A stretch of 37,061 nt of DNA from a bacterium. GTDB taxonomy: Bacteria; Moduliflexota; Moduliflexia; Moduliflexales; JAUQPW01. Position numbers and translations under genes: made by a program. The DNA is taken from the NCBI GenBank assembly GCA_030550175.1, contig JAUQPW010000053.1, positions 1 through 37,061 on the forward strand, read 5' to 3'. Within the stretch, counting starts at the first letter, position 1; each line of letters begins with the position of its first letter. The notes beneath the pieces are model-generated. The model worked only from the letters and a program-made list of their open reading frames with translations. It made no database searches and was not told the DNA's origin. Shown here in pieces: positions 15,648 through 24,152 of the stretch.

Positions 15648-18200
15648 ATGAAGAAAATATTACAATCTTTCCTTTCCAGTGCCGTCAAAAAATTTCGGGG
15701 GACTCCACCCGACCTTCTCCAATTCGAATTGAACCATCTTGCCCAAATGGACATCCCAAACTTTCTGAAGTGCTTTGATTTCCTCAGACTTGAACTTAGA
15801 GAGGTTCAAAAAGGCCTGGAGAAAAATGACCTTGAAAAGGCCCTAAAGAGTCTTCTTCATCATATGCAGGTGCGGCGATCTCCCTGTTTCTTCCTTAAAT
15901 GGTGGGAAAAAAATAAAATAGCCGAAGAAATTAAAGAGAAATATCCAGAAGCCTATGAAAGAACTCTAGATACCGCAGAGAAGCTTTGCAACAATCAATT
16001 TGTTTTATTTCAACATTATCCCATTGAATTTGAAGGAGATATTCAATGGAATCAAAGCCCCATAACTCAGAAGGTCTGGGACGTAGTCTCCTGCCCAGAT
16101 CTACAAACCTTTGAGACTTTAGCCCAGGGAGAGGATATCCGTTTTATCTGGGAACTCAACCGACATCGCCATTTTCTGGATTTAGGTAGAGCTTACTGGC
16201 TGACCGATAATGAAAAGTACGTTCAAACCTTTCTTTACCACCTGGTCGGTTGGATGTATCAAAATCCTTTTCCCAAAGGAATTAATTGGGTCAACCTCCT
16301 CGAAATTTCTCTTCGCTGCCTGTTCTGGTTGTTCGGTTATTTCTTTTTTGTATCTTTTAAGCATCTGGATCCTTTATTCCATCTGAATTGGCTTCAATAT
16401 ATCTATTTTCATGCCTGTGCCTTGGAGGCCCATCTTAAATATGCCCCGCCTTCTAAATTACAGGAACTTATTGCGGCCACGACTGTTCTGTACTTAATCG
16501 GAGCCCTTTTTCCCGAATTCAAAAAAAGTAAAGAATGGCGGGATGAGAACATCAAAATCCTTCAGGGGGAGTTTACCCCTTATTTTCCTCCCGCAACCTC
16601 AATTCTAGATAGCTCTTTAGGTGGACTTCTTCTATTCATAGAACTTTATTTGGTCCTGCTGGTTACGCGAAAAGCGAATCGGCTCTATTTGCCCCCTCAG
16701 CTAACCGGCTTAACCCAACGGGCTTTGGAACGGCTTATGGCTTTAATTAAACCCTGTGGTACACTCCCACGGATTGGAGATGAGCAGTTAACCTGCCTAT
16801 TTCGCTCAACCTCTTCACCAGAAACCGGTTTTAACCATCTACTTGCGGTGGGGGCAGTTCTTTTAAATCGAGGAGACTTTAAAGTCGTGGCAGCCGGCTT
16901 TCAAGAAGATGCCCTTTGGTTTTTGGGAAAGGAAGGGGCTATGGCCTACAAGGAATTACCTGCTAAAACTCCGGGTTTCACTTCCAAGGGTCTTATGGAA
17001 GCAGGCTACGCCGTCATGAGGAATGAGTGGGGACGAGAAGGTCACTATTTTTTCCTGATGCGGGGTTCCAATTCTGGATCGATCTCGGAAGTTCGACAAC
17101 TTACCCATGCCGATGCCCTGAGTTTTGAAGTATCCAGCTTTGGAATCCCCTATGTCGTAGATGCCGGTCCCTATTCAGAAGAAACCCTTTGTAAATGGAA
17201 TAGTTATTTCCGACATTACATGGCCCATAACAGTATCCTCATCGACAATCGGGGTTTAAGAGAGCTGGATATCGAAGGATCCTCCAAAGTCCGGTTCCAG
17301 GCTGAGCTAGATCGCTGGGTATCTACCTACCGATTTGACTTTATTCGAGGGTTTCATACCGGCTACCAGAAGCTTTCATCTCCTGTTTTACATCATCGGA
17401 TGGTCTTTTTTAAAAAACCCGAGTACTGGATCCTTCATGATCTTCTGACCGGTGAAGGCACCCACCTTTTTGAACAGTATTTCCATTTTTCACCTACTAA
17501 ACTGGGGGTAGATTTTGCCCAAAAGAAAGTTCAATTAGGCCAGCTCTATGATCCGACTCTGGCCATCATTCCCCTTCACGCAGATAAAATGGATGTAACG
17601 TTCCATGCCGGAGGAGAAAATCCAGGCGATGGCTGGATCACAAACGGATATAAAAGTACCGTGGAAGCTCCTCTGGTTAAGTACAGCCGTAGCTCTTCTC
17701 TACCTACCAGTTTTAACACCATTCTCTATCCCCAACCACCGGCTACCGAGGTGGCCATCCTGGGTCGGGAAGGCGAAGTCCGTCAGGGAGAGTTTTTAGT
17801 TTCCGTAGATAATGCCATCGGATTAGAACTGCAGATGACCACGGGAACCGATTACTTTGTTTTCTCCCACCAAGGTTCTCAGAAGTTATCCTTTAAAGAG
17901 TTTACCCTTGAGGGAGAACTCTTCTTTATCCGGAAAGATACCCAGGATCATCTGGTCGAGGTTTGTATTCACAATGGCTCCCACATTTCCATAGACGACC
18001 TGCTTCTCTTTCAAGCTCCGCAACCGGTCTGGGACTTAAGTTTCACCTTTCAGGAAGATAGACTGGAACTCTGGACCACGAAAAGCATCTCGTCGGTAAC
18101 CTTTCTGGCCCCCCATGTGCAACAGGTCTTTATCAATGGTCGAAAAGGGCAACTGAAAAAAGTAAAGGGATATCTCACGGTAGAAGTTCCAAAAGTCTGA
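15648..18200 (+). CDS. Heparinase II/III-family protein
   Basis: The 850-residue protein has the layout of the heparinase II/III family: an alpha-helical (alpha/alpha toroid) N-terminal half of about 400 residues, with WELNRHRHFLDLGRAYWLT and NPFPKGINWVNLLEISLR, then a beta-sandwich half beginning around AGYAVMRNEWG and running through RGSNSGSISEVRQLTHADALSF and YFRHYMAHNSILIDNRG. The conserved HAD and HN residues of the catalytic region are present. Members are polysaccharide lyases or enzymes modifying acidic polysaccharides, often encoded in exopolysaccharide loci. I see no clear signal peptide (the N-terminus is basic and amphipathic), so the location is uncertain. livH follows 67 bases downstream. 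The protein is longer than many family members. Confidence 0.82.
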   Translation: MKKILQSFLSSAVKKFRGTPPDLLQFELNHLAQMDIPNFLKCFDFLRLELREVQKGLEKNDLEKALKSLLHHMQVRRSPCFFLKWWEKNKIAEEIKEKYPEAYERTLDTAEKLCNNQFVLFQHYPIEFEGDIQWNQSPITQKVWDVVSCPDLQTFETLAQGEDIRFIWELNRHRHFLDLGRAYWLTDNEKYVQTFLYHLVGWMYQNPFPKGINWVNLLEISLRCLFWLFGYFFFVSFKHLDPLFHLNWLQYIYFHACALEAHLKYAPPSKLQELIAATTVLYLIGALFPEFKKSKEWRDENIKILQGEFTPYFPPATSILDSSLGGLLLFIELYLVLLVTRKANRLYLPPQLTGLTQRALERLMALIKPCGTLPRIGDEQLTCLFRSTSSPETGFNHLLAVGAVLLNRGDFKVVAAGFQEDALWFLGKEGAMAYKELPAKTPGFTSKGLMEAGYAVMRNEWGREGHYFFLMRGSNSGSISEVRQLTHADALSFEVSSFGIPYVVDAGPYSEETLCKWNSYFRHYMAHNSILIDNRGLRELDIEGSSKVRFQAELDRWVSTYRFDFIRGFHTGYQKLSSPVLHHRMVFFKKPEYWILHDLLTGEGTHLFEQYFHFSPTKLGVDFAQKKVQLGQLYDPTLAIIPLHADKMDVTFHAGGENPGDGWITNGYKSTVEAPLVKYSRSSSLPTSFNTILYPQPPATEVAILGREGEVRQGEFLVSVDNAIGLELQMTTGTDYFVFSHQGSQKLSFKEFTLEGELFFIRKDTQDHLVEVCIHNGSHISIDDLLLFQAPQPVWDLSFTFQEDRLELWTTKSISSVTFLAPHVQQVFINGRKGQLKKVKGYLTVEVPKV

Positions 18201-18267
18201 TCCGAACAGGATTGACCATGTTCTCCATTATTAAGATCATTTCATGGTTCTTTACAAATAAAACTCC

Positions 18268-19128
18268 ATGACTTCCTTACTCTTACAAGCTATTGCAAGT
18301 GGTTTTCTTATGGGTGGCGTTTATGGCTTGATGGCCACCGGGCTTACCCTTATCTTCGGTGTGATGAAGGTAGTTAACTTAGCCCATGGAGAAATGATGA
18401 TGCTGGGAATGGCCATCAGCTACTGGCTGTTTACTCTGGCCGGAATAGATCCTTATCTTTCGATCCCGGTCAGTATCTTCTTACTTTTTTTGCTTGGATT
18501 TTTCATCCAGCGATTTTTGATCAATCCCATCTTGCATGCCTCAGAACATATGCAGATCCTGGTTACCCTGGGGGTATCCCTCATCCTGGCAAATAGTGCG
18601 TTATTACTCTGGGGACCTAACATCCGGTCGGTTACCACCAGTTATTCCCTGGAAACCCTGTGGATAGGGGAAATTGTCCTGGACCTTCCCCGGGTGGTGG
18701 CCTTTTTATTTGCTCTTTTCTTTACTTTTCTCCTCTATTTACTCTTGAAGAAAACAGAGTTGGGTAAAGCCATCCGGGCCTCTGCAGATAACCCAGAGGC
18801 CGCTTTACTGGTGGGAATTGAAGTCAATAGAATTTATCCCATTTCCTTTGGAATTGGAGCGGCCTGCGTAGGAGCCTCCGGCTCGTTGATTATTCCTTTT
18901 TATGATCTGACACCCCACGTCGGTCCCCCGTTTACCATGGTGGCTTTTACCATCATCATTTTGGGCGGAATGGGAAGTTTATCCGGTGCGTTGATTGGAG
19001 GACTCCTTGTAGGTGTAGCGGAATCGGTGGGAGCGATTCTGTTGTCCAGTTCTCTCAAATCCGTGGCGAGCACTACCCTTCTGGTGTTGGTTTTACTTTT
19101 TAAACCCAGGGGATTGTTTGGAAAATAA
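18268..19128 (+). CDS. livH: Branched-chain amino acid ABC transporter permease LivH
   Basis: This 286-residue, multi-spanning inner-membrane permease has the LivH hallmarks: GGVYGLMATGLTLIFGVMKV followed by NLAHGEMMMLG near the N-terminus, GKAIRASADNPEAALLVGI in the cytoplasmic coupling loop, and GGMGSLSGALIGGLLVG near the C-terminus. With LivM it forms the channel of a hydrophobic-amino-acid-type ABC importer. The start lacks an obvious ribosome-binding site. livM begins three bases after the stop, so the two are co-translated. Substrates in this family include branched-chain amino acids, other amino acids, amides and urea; which one applies here is unknown. Confidence 0.9.
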   Translation: MTSLLLQAIASGFLMGGVYGLMATGLTLIFGVMKVVNLAHGEMMMLGMAISYWLFTLAGIDPYLSIPVSIFLLFLLGFFIQRFLINPILHASEHMQILVTLGVSLILANSALLLWGPNIRSVTTSYSLETLWIGEIVLDLPRVVAFLFALFFTFLLYLLLKKTELGKAIRASADNPEAALLVGIEVNRIYPISFGIGAACVGASGSLIIPFYDLTPHVGPPFTMVAFTIIILGGMGSLSGALIGGLLVGVAESVGAILLSSSLKSVASTTLLVLVLLFKPRGLFGK

Positions 19129-19131
19129 TCT

Positions 19132-20085
19132 GTGAAATACGTACCAGTATTATTCGGATTAGCTATTTTTCTCATTCTTCCTGTGGTGGTGGATTCTTAT
19201 TTTCTCACGATCCTCATCTCGATTTTTTATTATGCTTACCTGAGTAGTTGTTGGAATATTCTGGGAGGATATGCCGGTCAGCTTTCTTTAGGGCATGCTG
19301 CTTTTTTTGGAATCGGAGCTTACACTTCTTCCTTGCTCTTTATGAAGTGGCAAATAACTCCCTGGCTGGGTATGTGGGTAGGGGCTTTGCTGGCGACAGT
19401 TTTTGCGCTTTTTATGGGAAGTTTAAGCTTTCGGTTTGGTTTGAGGGGATTTTACTTCGTGCTGATCACCTGGGCCTTTGCAGAGCTTCTTCGATTGATT
19501 ACATTAAGTTTAGACGTCCTGGGAGGTCCAACCGGGATTTACATTTCGGTACATACATCTCCCTGGCAATTTCAGTTTTCCGGCCGGGGACCGTACTATT
19601 ATATTATCCTCGGATTAACGATTTTTATATTGATTATTTCCCATAAACTGGAAGCGTCCAAACCCGGCTTCTATTTTAAGGCTATTCGAGAAAATGAGCT
19701 GGCCGCAGAGGGGAGCGGGGTGGCTACAGCCCGTTATAAACTCTTAGCTCTGGCCCTCAGTGCTTTTCTGACCGCTCTGGGAGGCACTTTTTATGCCCAG
19801 TATTTAAAGTACATTGATCCCGAAACCACCCTGGGAGTATCCCTTTCAATAGAAATTATGATTCGGGCTCTGGTGGGTGGGAGTGGAACTCCCTTTGGAC
19901 CTCTTATCGGTTCTTTTATTTTAACCCCTCTCTCGGAGCTTTCCCGAACCTACTTTACAAAGGGAGGACTGGAGGGGCTCCCCTTGATTATTTATGGGGC
20001 CGTGCTCATCTTTATCGTCCTTTTTCTGCCTCAAGGGGTTGCCACGTGGATGAAGGAGAAAATAGCCGGATACAAAAATCGATGA
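19132..20085 (+). CDS. livM: Branched-chain amino acid ABC transporter permease LivM
   Basis: A 317-residue permease starting at a GTG three bases after livH. Family features include ILGGYAGQLSLGHAAFFGIG, FGLRGFYFVLITWAFAELLR, the coupling-loop segment FKAIRENELAAEGSGV, and GGSGTPFGPLIGSFIL near the C-terminus. It pairs with LivH in the inner membrane. The last codons overlap the ATG of livG by an ATGA junction (20082-20085), so translational coupling through the operon is likely. Confidence 0.9.
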   Translation: MKYVPVLFGLAIFLILPVVVDSYFLTILISIFYYAYLSSCWNILGGYAGQLSLGHAAFFGIGAYTSSLLFMKWQITPWLGMWVGALLATVFALFMGSLSFRFGLRGFYFVLITWAFAELLRLITLSLDVLGGPTGIYISVHTSPWQFQFSGRGPYYYIILGLTIFILIISHKLEASKPGFYFKAIRENELAAEGSGVATARYKLLALALSAFLTALGGTFYAQYLKYIDPETTLGVSLSIEIMIRALVGGSGTPFGPLIGSFILTPLSELSRTYFTKGGLEGLPLIIYGAVLIFIVLFLPQGVATWMKEKIAGYKNR

Positions 20086-20798
20086 GCCTGTTGGAAGTTC
20101 ACAGATTAACCAAATCCTTCGGAGGGTTGAAAGCCGTGGCTGACGTCGATCTTTGGGTAGATAAAGGGGAGATCGTCGGGGTCATTGGGCCCAATGGAGC
20201 TGGAAAGACCACGCTGTTCAGTCTCATTTCCGGGTATCTGACGCCCGATGAAGGAGAAATCTCCTTCAAAGGTCTATCCCTCATGGGACGAACCCCCCAT
20301 GAAATTTGTCAACTGGGTCTCGCCCGAACTTTTCAAATCGTACAGCCCTTTCCCAACCTGACTACCTTTGAAAACGTCCTGATAGGAGCTTTCAATCGAA
20401 CCCGGGGAGTTCCAGAAGCCCGTCTTCGGGCCTCAGAGATCCTTAAATCCATAGGACTCTTTGAGAAAAGGGGATTTCTTGCGAAAACCCTGACGATTTC
20501 AGACCGGAAGCGTCTAGAAATGGCCCGGGCCCTGGCTACGCAACCAGACCTGCTCCTTTTGGATGAAGTCCTGGCAGGACTTAATCCCACAGAAGTGGAG
20601 TGGATGATCCAGTTTATTCGGAAAATCCGAGAGCAGGGTATCACTATTCTGATCATCGAACATGTCTTGAAGGCGGTTATGTCCCTCTCTGATCGAATCG
20701 TGGTCCTCCACCATGGAGAGAAAATTGCCGATGGGAGCCCGGAGATGGTTTCCAGGGATAAAAGGGTTATCGAAGCTTATCTGGGAGAGGTCCTATAA
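20082..20798 (+). CDS. livG: ABC transporter ATP-binding protein LivG
   Basis: A 238-residue ATPase of the LivG type. Walker A is GPNGAGKTT at about 36-44, and Walker B LLLLDEVLAGLNP follows the signature region. The signature is unusual: where LSYGQQ or LSGGQ is expected the protein has LTISDRKRLEMARALA. I recall a LivG subfamily with LTLAGRKRLE at this place, so this is probably a lineage variant, not a loss of function. The ATG at 20082 overlaps the livM stop. An upstream in-frame ATG at 20046 lies inside livM and is rejected. Confidence 0.9.
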   Translation: MSLLEVHRLTKSFGGLKAVADVDLWVDKGEIVGVIGPNGAGKTTLFSLISGYLTPDEGEISFKGLSLMGRTPHEICQLGLARTFQIVQPFPNLTTFENVLIGAFNRTRGVPEARLRASEILKSIGLFEKRGFLAKTLTISDRKRLEMARALATQPDLLLLDEVLAGLNPTEVEWMIQFIRKIREQGITILIIEHVLKAVMSLSDRIVVLHHGEKIADGSPEMVSRDKRVIEAYLGEVL

Positions 20799-20813
20799 GA
20801 GAAGGAGAGGAAC

Positions 20814-21518
20814 ATGCTGGAGATCGAGGGTATACAGGTTTACTACGGAGACCTCCAAGTCCTATGGGATATCTCGTTAAAGATCGATTCAGGGGAAATT
20901 GTATCCATCGTTGGGGCGAATGGAGCCGGAAAAACAACGCTTTTGAAGACCATCTCAGGACTTCTACATCCCCGATCTGGAAGGCTGAGATTTCTGGGTG
21001 AACCAATTGAAAATAAATCACCGGCTCAAATTGTAGAAGCCGGTATCAGTCATATTCCGGAAGGACGAAAGCTCTTTACCACACTGACGGTCTTAGAAAA
21101 TCTGGAATTAGGCGCTTATGTACCCAAGGCCCGACAAAAGAGGAAAGAGACCCTTGCTCGAGTATTTCGGCTCTTTCCCATTTTAGAGGAACGAAAATAT
21201 CAGATTGCCGGTACCTTGAGTGGAGGTGAGCAACAAATGCTGGCTATCGGACGAGGATTAATGGCCTTACCCCGATTGCTCCTGCTGGATGAGCCTTCCC
21301 TCGGTCTTGCCCCCCAGGTGGTTAAAAATATGTTTGAAGTGATTAAAGAAGTGAATCGATTCGGAACTACCATTTTGCTTGTAGAACAGAATATCTTTCA
21401 TGCCCTGGGAATTTCCACCCGTGGGTATGTTTTGCAAAACGGGCGTATCGTCCTCGAAGGAACCGGAGCAGAACTGCTCCAGAATATCCATGTACAGAAG
21501 GCATACTTAGGATTGTAA
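20814..21518 (+). CDS. livF: ABC transporter ATP-binding protein LivF
   Basis: A 234-residue ATPase of the LivF type with Walker A GANGAGKTT, canonical signature LSGGEQQML, Walker B LLLLDEPSLGLAP, and the family motif PEGRKLFTTLTVLENLELGA. It forms the nucleotide-binding dimer with LivG. GAAGGAGAGG precedes the ATG, 15 bases after livG. No periplasmic binding protein gene (LivK) is found before livH or after livF in this window, so it must be elsewhere. Confidence 0.92.
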   Translation: MLEIEGIQVYYGDLQVLWDISLKIDSGEIVSIVGANGAGKTTLLKTISGLLHPRSGRLRFLGEPIENKSPAQIVEAGISHIPEGRKLFTTLTVLENLELGAYVPKARQKRKETLARVFRLFPILEERKYQIAGTLSGGEQQMLAIGRGLMALPRLLLLDEPSLGLAPQVVKNMFEVIKEVNRFGTTILLVEQNIFHALGISTRGYVLQNGRIVLEGTGAELLQNIHVQKAYLGL

Positions 21519-21584
21519 AGTAGATGATGGGTACCGATACGGGGAGAAGAAGTTTAACCCTGTACTTCCGTACTCTATACTTAG

Positions 21585-22474
21585 ATGGGAAAGCAGTTCT
21601 CTTCCGTCGATCTTTGGTTGTTAGGAGTTGTATTCATTTGGGGGATTAATTTTTCCATCGTTAAAACAACCCTGCGGGAGATGTCCCCCCTGAGTTTTAA
21701 CAGTTTACGATTTGCACTGGCCGTAACGTTAGTGTTCGGTATTCTTCGGCTGACGGAGAAAGATCTGACCGTGGAGCGAAGGGATTGGCCCAAGTTTTTA
21801 TTCCTGGGTTTTATAGGGAATACTCTGCATCAGATTTTTTTTATTAAAGGAATTTACCTTACCACGGCCAGTAATTCGGCCCTTATCCTGTCCATAGGAC
21901 CTGTCTTTGTGGCCTTATTAAACGTAGTTTTTCGATTGGAAAAGGTTTCTCTTTTTAATTGGTATGGAATTTTACTTTCCTTTCTAGGGGTTTTTCTTAT
22001 CATCCTGGGTGGAGCCCAGGGAAAGGGTTTAAGTTTTTCTAAGGAGTATTTGCAAGGAGATTTGCTGACATTGGCAGCAGCTTTTTTCTGGTCCGTTCGT
22101 ATCGTCTTTTCTAAACCGCTTCTTCAAAAATATTCCTACCTTAAAGTAACCACCTGCATCATGGCCTGTGGAACTCCTTTCCTGATCCTGGCTTCGGTGA
22201 AAGAGCTGGCACACCAGGACTGGAGCCGGGTAAGTTTTTACGGCTGGCTCGGGTTTGTGTATTCCTTCAGCCTGGCCATTGCCGGTTCTTATATTATCTG
22301 GCATATGGGGTTGAAAAAATAGGGAGTGCCAAAACGGCAGTCTATAGTAATTTGACTCCGGTTGTATCTGTAGTTTTTGCCTGGCTTTTCCTGGGAGAGC
22401 GATTAACGCTCCTGCAAGATTTCGGAGGAATCGCCATTCTGGGGGGAATTTACCTAACCAGGCTGAGCCGATAG
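21585..22474 (+). pseudogene. EamA/DMT-family permease interrupted by one frameshift
   Basis: The first frame encodes 245 residues with eight hydrophobic segments of the drug/metabolite transporter superfamily: an initial EamA repeat (VVFIWGINFSIVKTTLREM) and most of the second (LLTLAAAFFWSVRIVFSKPL). It stops at 22320-22322 just after AAAAAA. With one extra A, or a -1 slip, the reading continues as IGSAKTAVYSNLTPVVSVVF and FLGERLTLLQDFGGIAILGG to a stop at 22472-22474. That restores a normal 296-residue protein. The frameshift is therefore a single-base deletion in a homopolymer, either real or a sequencing error. The substrate of an intact version would be a small metabolite or amino acid. 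It follows livF by 66 bases. Confidence 0.85.
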
Positions 22475-22506
22475 GAAAGTTCTCATCATCCCTTCCCCGG
22501 GAAAAG

Positions 22507-22914
22507 GTGAAGTCAAACCCCGGGTCATCCGGGGAGAATCCCAAAAAGATAACCGGAATTTATTCAAAGGATTTCGTGGTACAACGACTAAATTCTTCCT
22601 CTGCCCTATCTTTTTCTCCCCTTCTCTTCTCTACCTTAAGCCGTCTACTACGTACCGGAAACAATTATCAAGCTCAGGAATTGGGTCATGACGCCATGCG
22701 TTTAGTTATTGGACTGTTACCCTTTACGGCGATGGTTGCCGGAGCTGCTCCGGATATTGTCCATTTGATTTTTGGGCCTACCTTTTTGCCTGCGGCACCC
22801 CTCCTGGCAATGAAATTGTTAAGTATCGGATGCCTTATTCCACTGGCTTTTTTAGTACTGGGTGAATTCAGTACCAAGGAGATTGCCTGGGCTCGCGCGC
22901 TCCTCCATCGATGA
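22507..22914 (+). pseudogene. Fragment of a polysaccharide flippase (Wzx/MATE-like)
   Basis: The open frame of about 135 codons starts at a GTG with no ribosome-binding site. From about 22555 it resembles the middle-to-late part of an O-antigen or polysaccharide flippase: a GIYS-type segment, SPLLFSTLSRLLRTG, a run of alternating hydrophobic helices, then DIVHLIFGPTFLPAAPLLAM. The full family is about 430-490 residues; only about 100 remain and both ends are missing. It is most likely a decayed gene. The first codons and the end (EIAWARALLHR) have no clear family resemblance. Confidence 0.6.
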
Positions 22915-22974
22915 ATCCTGTCGAGTTAACCCTCCCTCCAGGATCCGACCTGCCCTTCGGTTTGAGGGCTTCTT

Positions 22975-24027
22975 CTACTTTCCATCATATTCAATGGGAA
23001 TAACCTGAAGGGTTAGTTTTTCCAGATTTCGGAGAACGGTAATCGGATAGGCCACCCGGACCGGATGTTCAGTCAGGAAACGGTGAATATCATCCACTCC
23101 ACTGACAGGCATATCTCCTAAAGCGATAATAATATCCCCTTCTCGGAGTCCGGCTTGTTCGGCGGGGCTTCCTGGATTTACAGACAGGACCAGAACTCCC
23201 GTTTCGTTAGGCAAATGAAAAGTCCGTACCCAGCTCCGATGCAAAGGTCGTAATTGCCCGGCAATACCCAAATAACCTCGGGTAACCTTTCCCGAGGTAA
23301 TAAGTAAGGCCGCCACATGTTTAGCCGTATTGATGGGGATGGCAAAGCAAATCCCTTGAGCAGGCATAATAACGGCGGTGTTAACCCCGATGACCCGGCC
23401 CTTGGAATCTACCAATGCCCCACCGGAACTTCCAGGATTGAGGGCCGCATCGGTCTGGATGACATCTTCAATAAGTCGCCCACTTTGGGTTCTTAAAGAG
23501 CGTCCTAAAGCACTAATCACCCCCGCCGTAACGGTACACTGAAAACCATAAGGGTTTCCGATGGCGATGACCAACTGCCCTACTTTCAGCTTTTTAGAAT
23601 CCCCTAACTCGGCCATGGGAAGACCAAAAGCATCATCGATACGTATAACGGCCAGATCCGTTTGAGGATCTTCTCCAATGACCCGGGCCACATACTTGCG
23701 GCCATCATTCAACGTTACCTCAATTTTCTTTGCCCCATGAATCACATGGCTATTGGTTAAGATAAAGCCATCTGGAGTCAGAATGATCCCAGATCCGCTT
23801 CCCTTAGCCTGAAAAGGTACCATATAACCCTGCTGGGTTCGTCCTTTTCGCTCCACCGTCACATCGATATTCACAACCACCGGGCTTAGTTTCTCGGCTA
23901 CCTTGATCACAGCATGGGAATAAGCATCCAACGGATCCTCGTCAAATTCGGCTGCCTCTTTGGTCCCAACACTACCTTGAGGATACTCTCCGTTACCTGA
24001 AGTAAAAAGATACGCGTAGGAATCCAT
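22975..24027 (-). CDS. HtrA/DegP-type serine protease with one PDZ domain
   Basis: The 350-residue protein has the trypsin-like triad of the HtrA family: TNSHVI (His94), PQTDLAVI (Asp124) and NPGSSGGAL (Ser201). A PDZ domain covers roughly 265-345, with the carboxylate-binding region near GVLVLSVNPGSPAEQAGL. Members degrade misfolded proteins, usually in the periplasm. Here the N-terminus (MDSYAYLFTSGNGEYPQ) shows no signal peptide or membrane anchor, so it is either cytoplasmic or the start is wrong. No ribosome-binding site sits at normal distance from the ATG; GAGG is about 20 bases upstream. A good promoter with a dyad lies about 100 bases upstream. Confidence 0.85.
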   Translation of the reverse strand: MDSYAYLFTSGNGEYPQGSVGTKEAAEFDEDPLDAYSHAVIKVAEKLSPVVVNIDVTVERKGRTQQGYMVPFQAKGSGSGIILTPDGFILTNSHVIHGAKKIEVTLNDGRKYVARVIGEDPQTDLAVIRIDDAFGLPMAELGDSKKLKVGQLVIAIGNPYGFQCTVTAGVISALGRSLRTQSGRLIEDVIQTDAALNPGSSGGALVDSKGRVIGVNTAVIMPAQGICFAIPINTAKHVAALLITSGKVTRGYLGIAGQLRPLHRSWVRTFHLPNETGVLVLSVNPGSPAEQAGLREGDIIIALGDMPVSGVDDIHRFLTEHPVRVAYPITVLRNLEKLTLQVIPIEYDGK

Positions 24028-24109
24028 AGCTTAAAGCTCTAAGTCCTCGTTAAAACGTGAAGCCGTTAGAACGTCAAACTTAGAACCTCTATCTTAACCG
24101 TTAGTTTTA

Positions 24110-24152
24110 TTGTGTTATGTATCAATATAACACAAATCACCTGTTTTGCCAA
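24110..24152 (-). promoter_or_regulatory. htrA-like gene promoter with 26-bp dyad operator candidate
   Basis: On the minus strand TTGGCA (24147-24152) and TATATT (24124-24129) are 17 bases apart. A perfect nine-base inverted repeat, TTGTGTTAT-N8-ATAACACAA (24110-24135), covers the -10 and the predicted start. A symmetric site in this position is typical of a repressor operator. It does not match CIRCE or another operator I know. Confidence 0.6.

Noticed and set aside
22300..22330. Programmed -1 frameshift in the DMT permease
   Set aside because: The site AAA AAA TAG lacks a visible downstream stem-loop or upstream Shine-Dalgarno stimulator, and a DMT transporter is not a known user. A simple indel is more likely.
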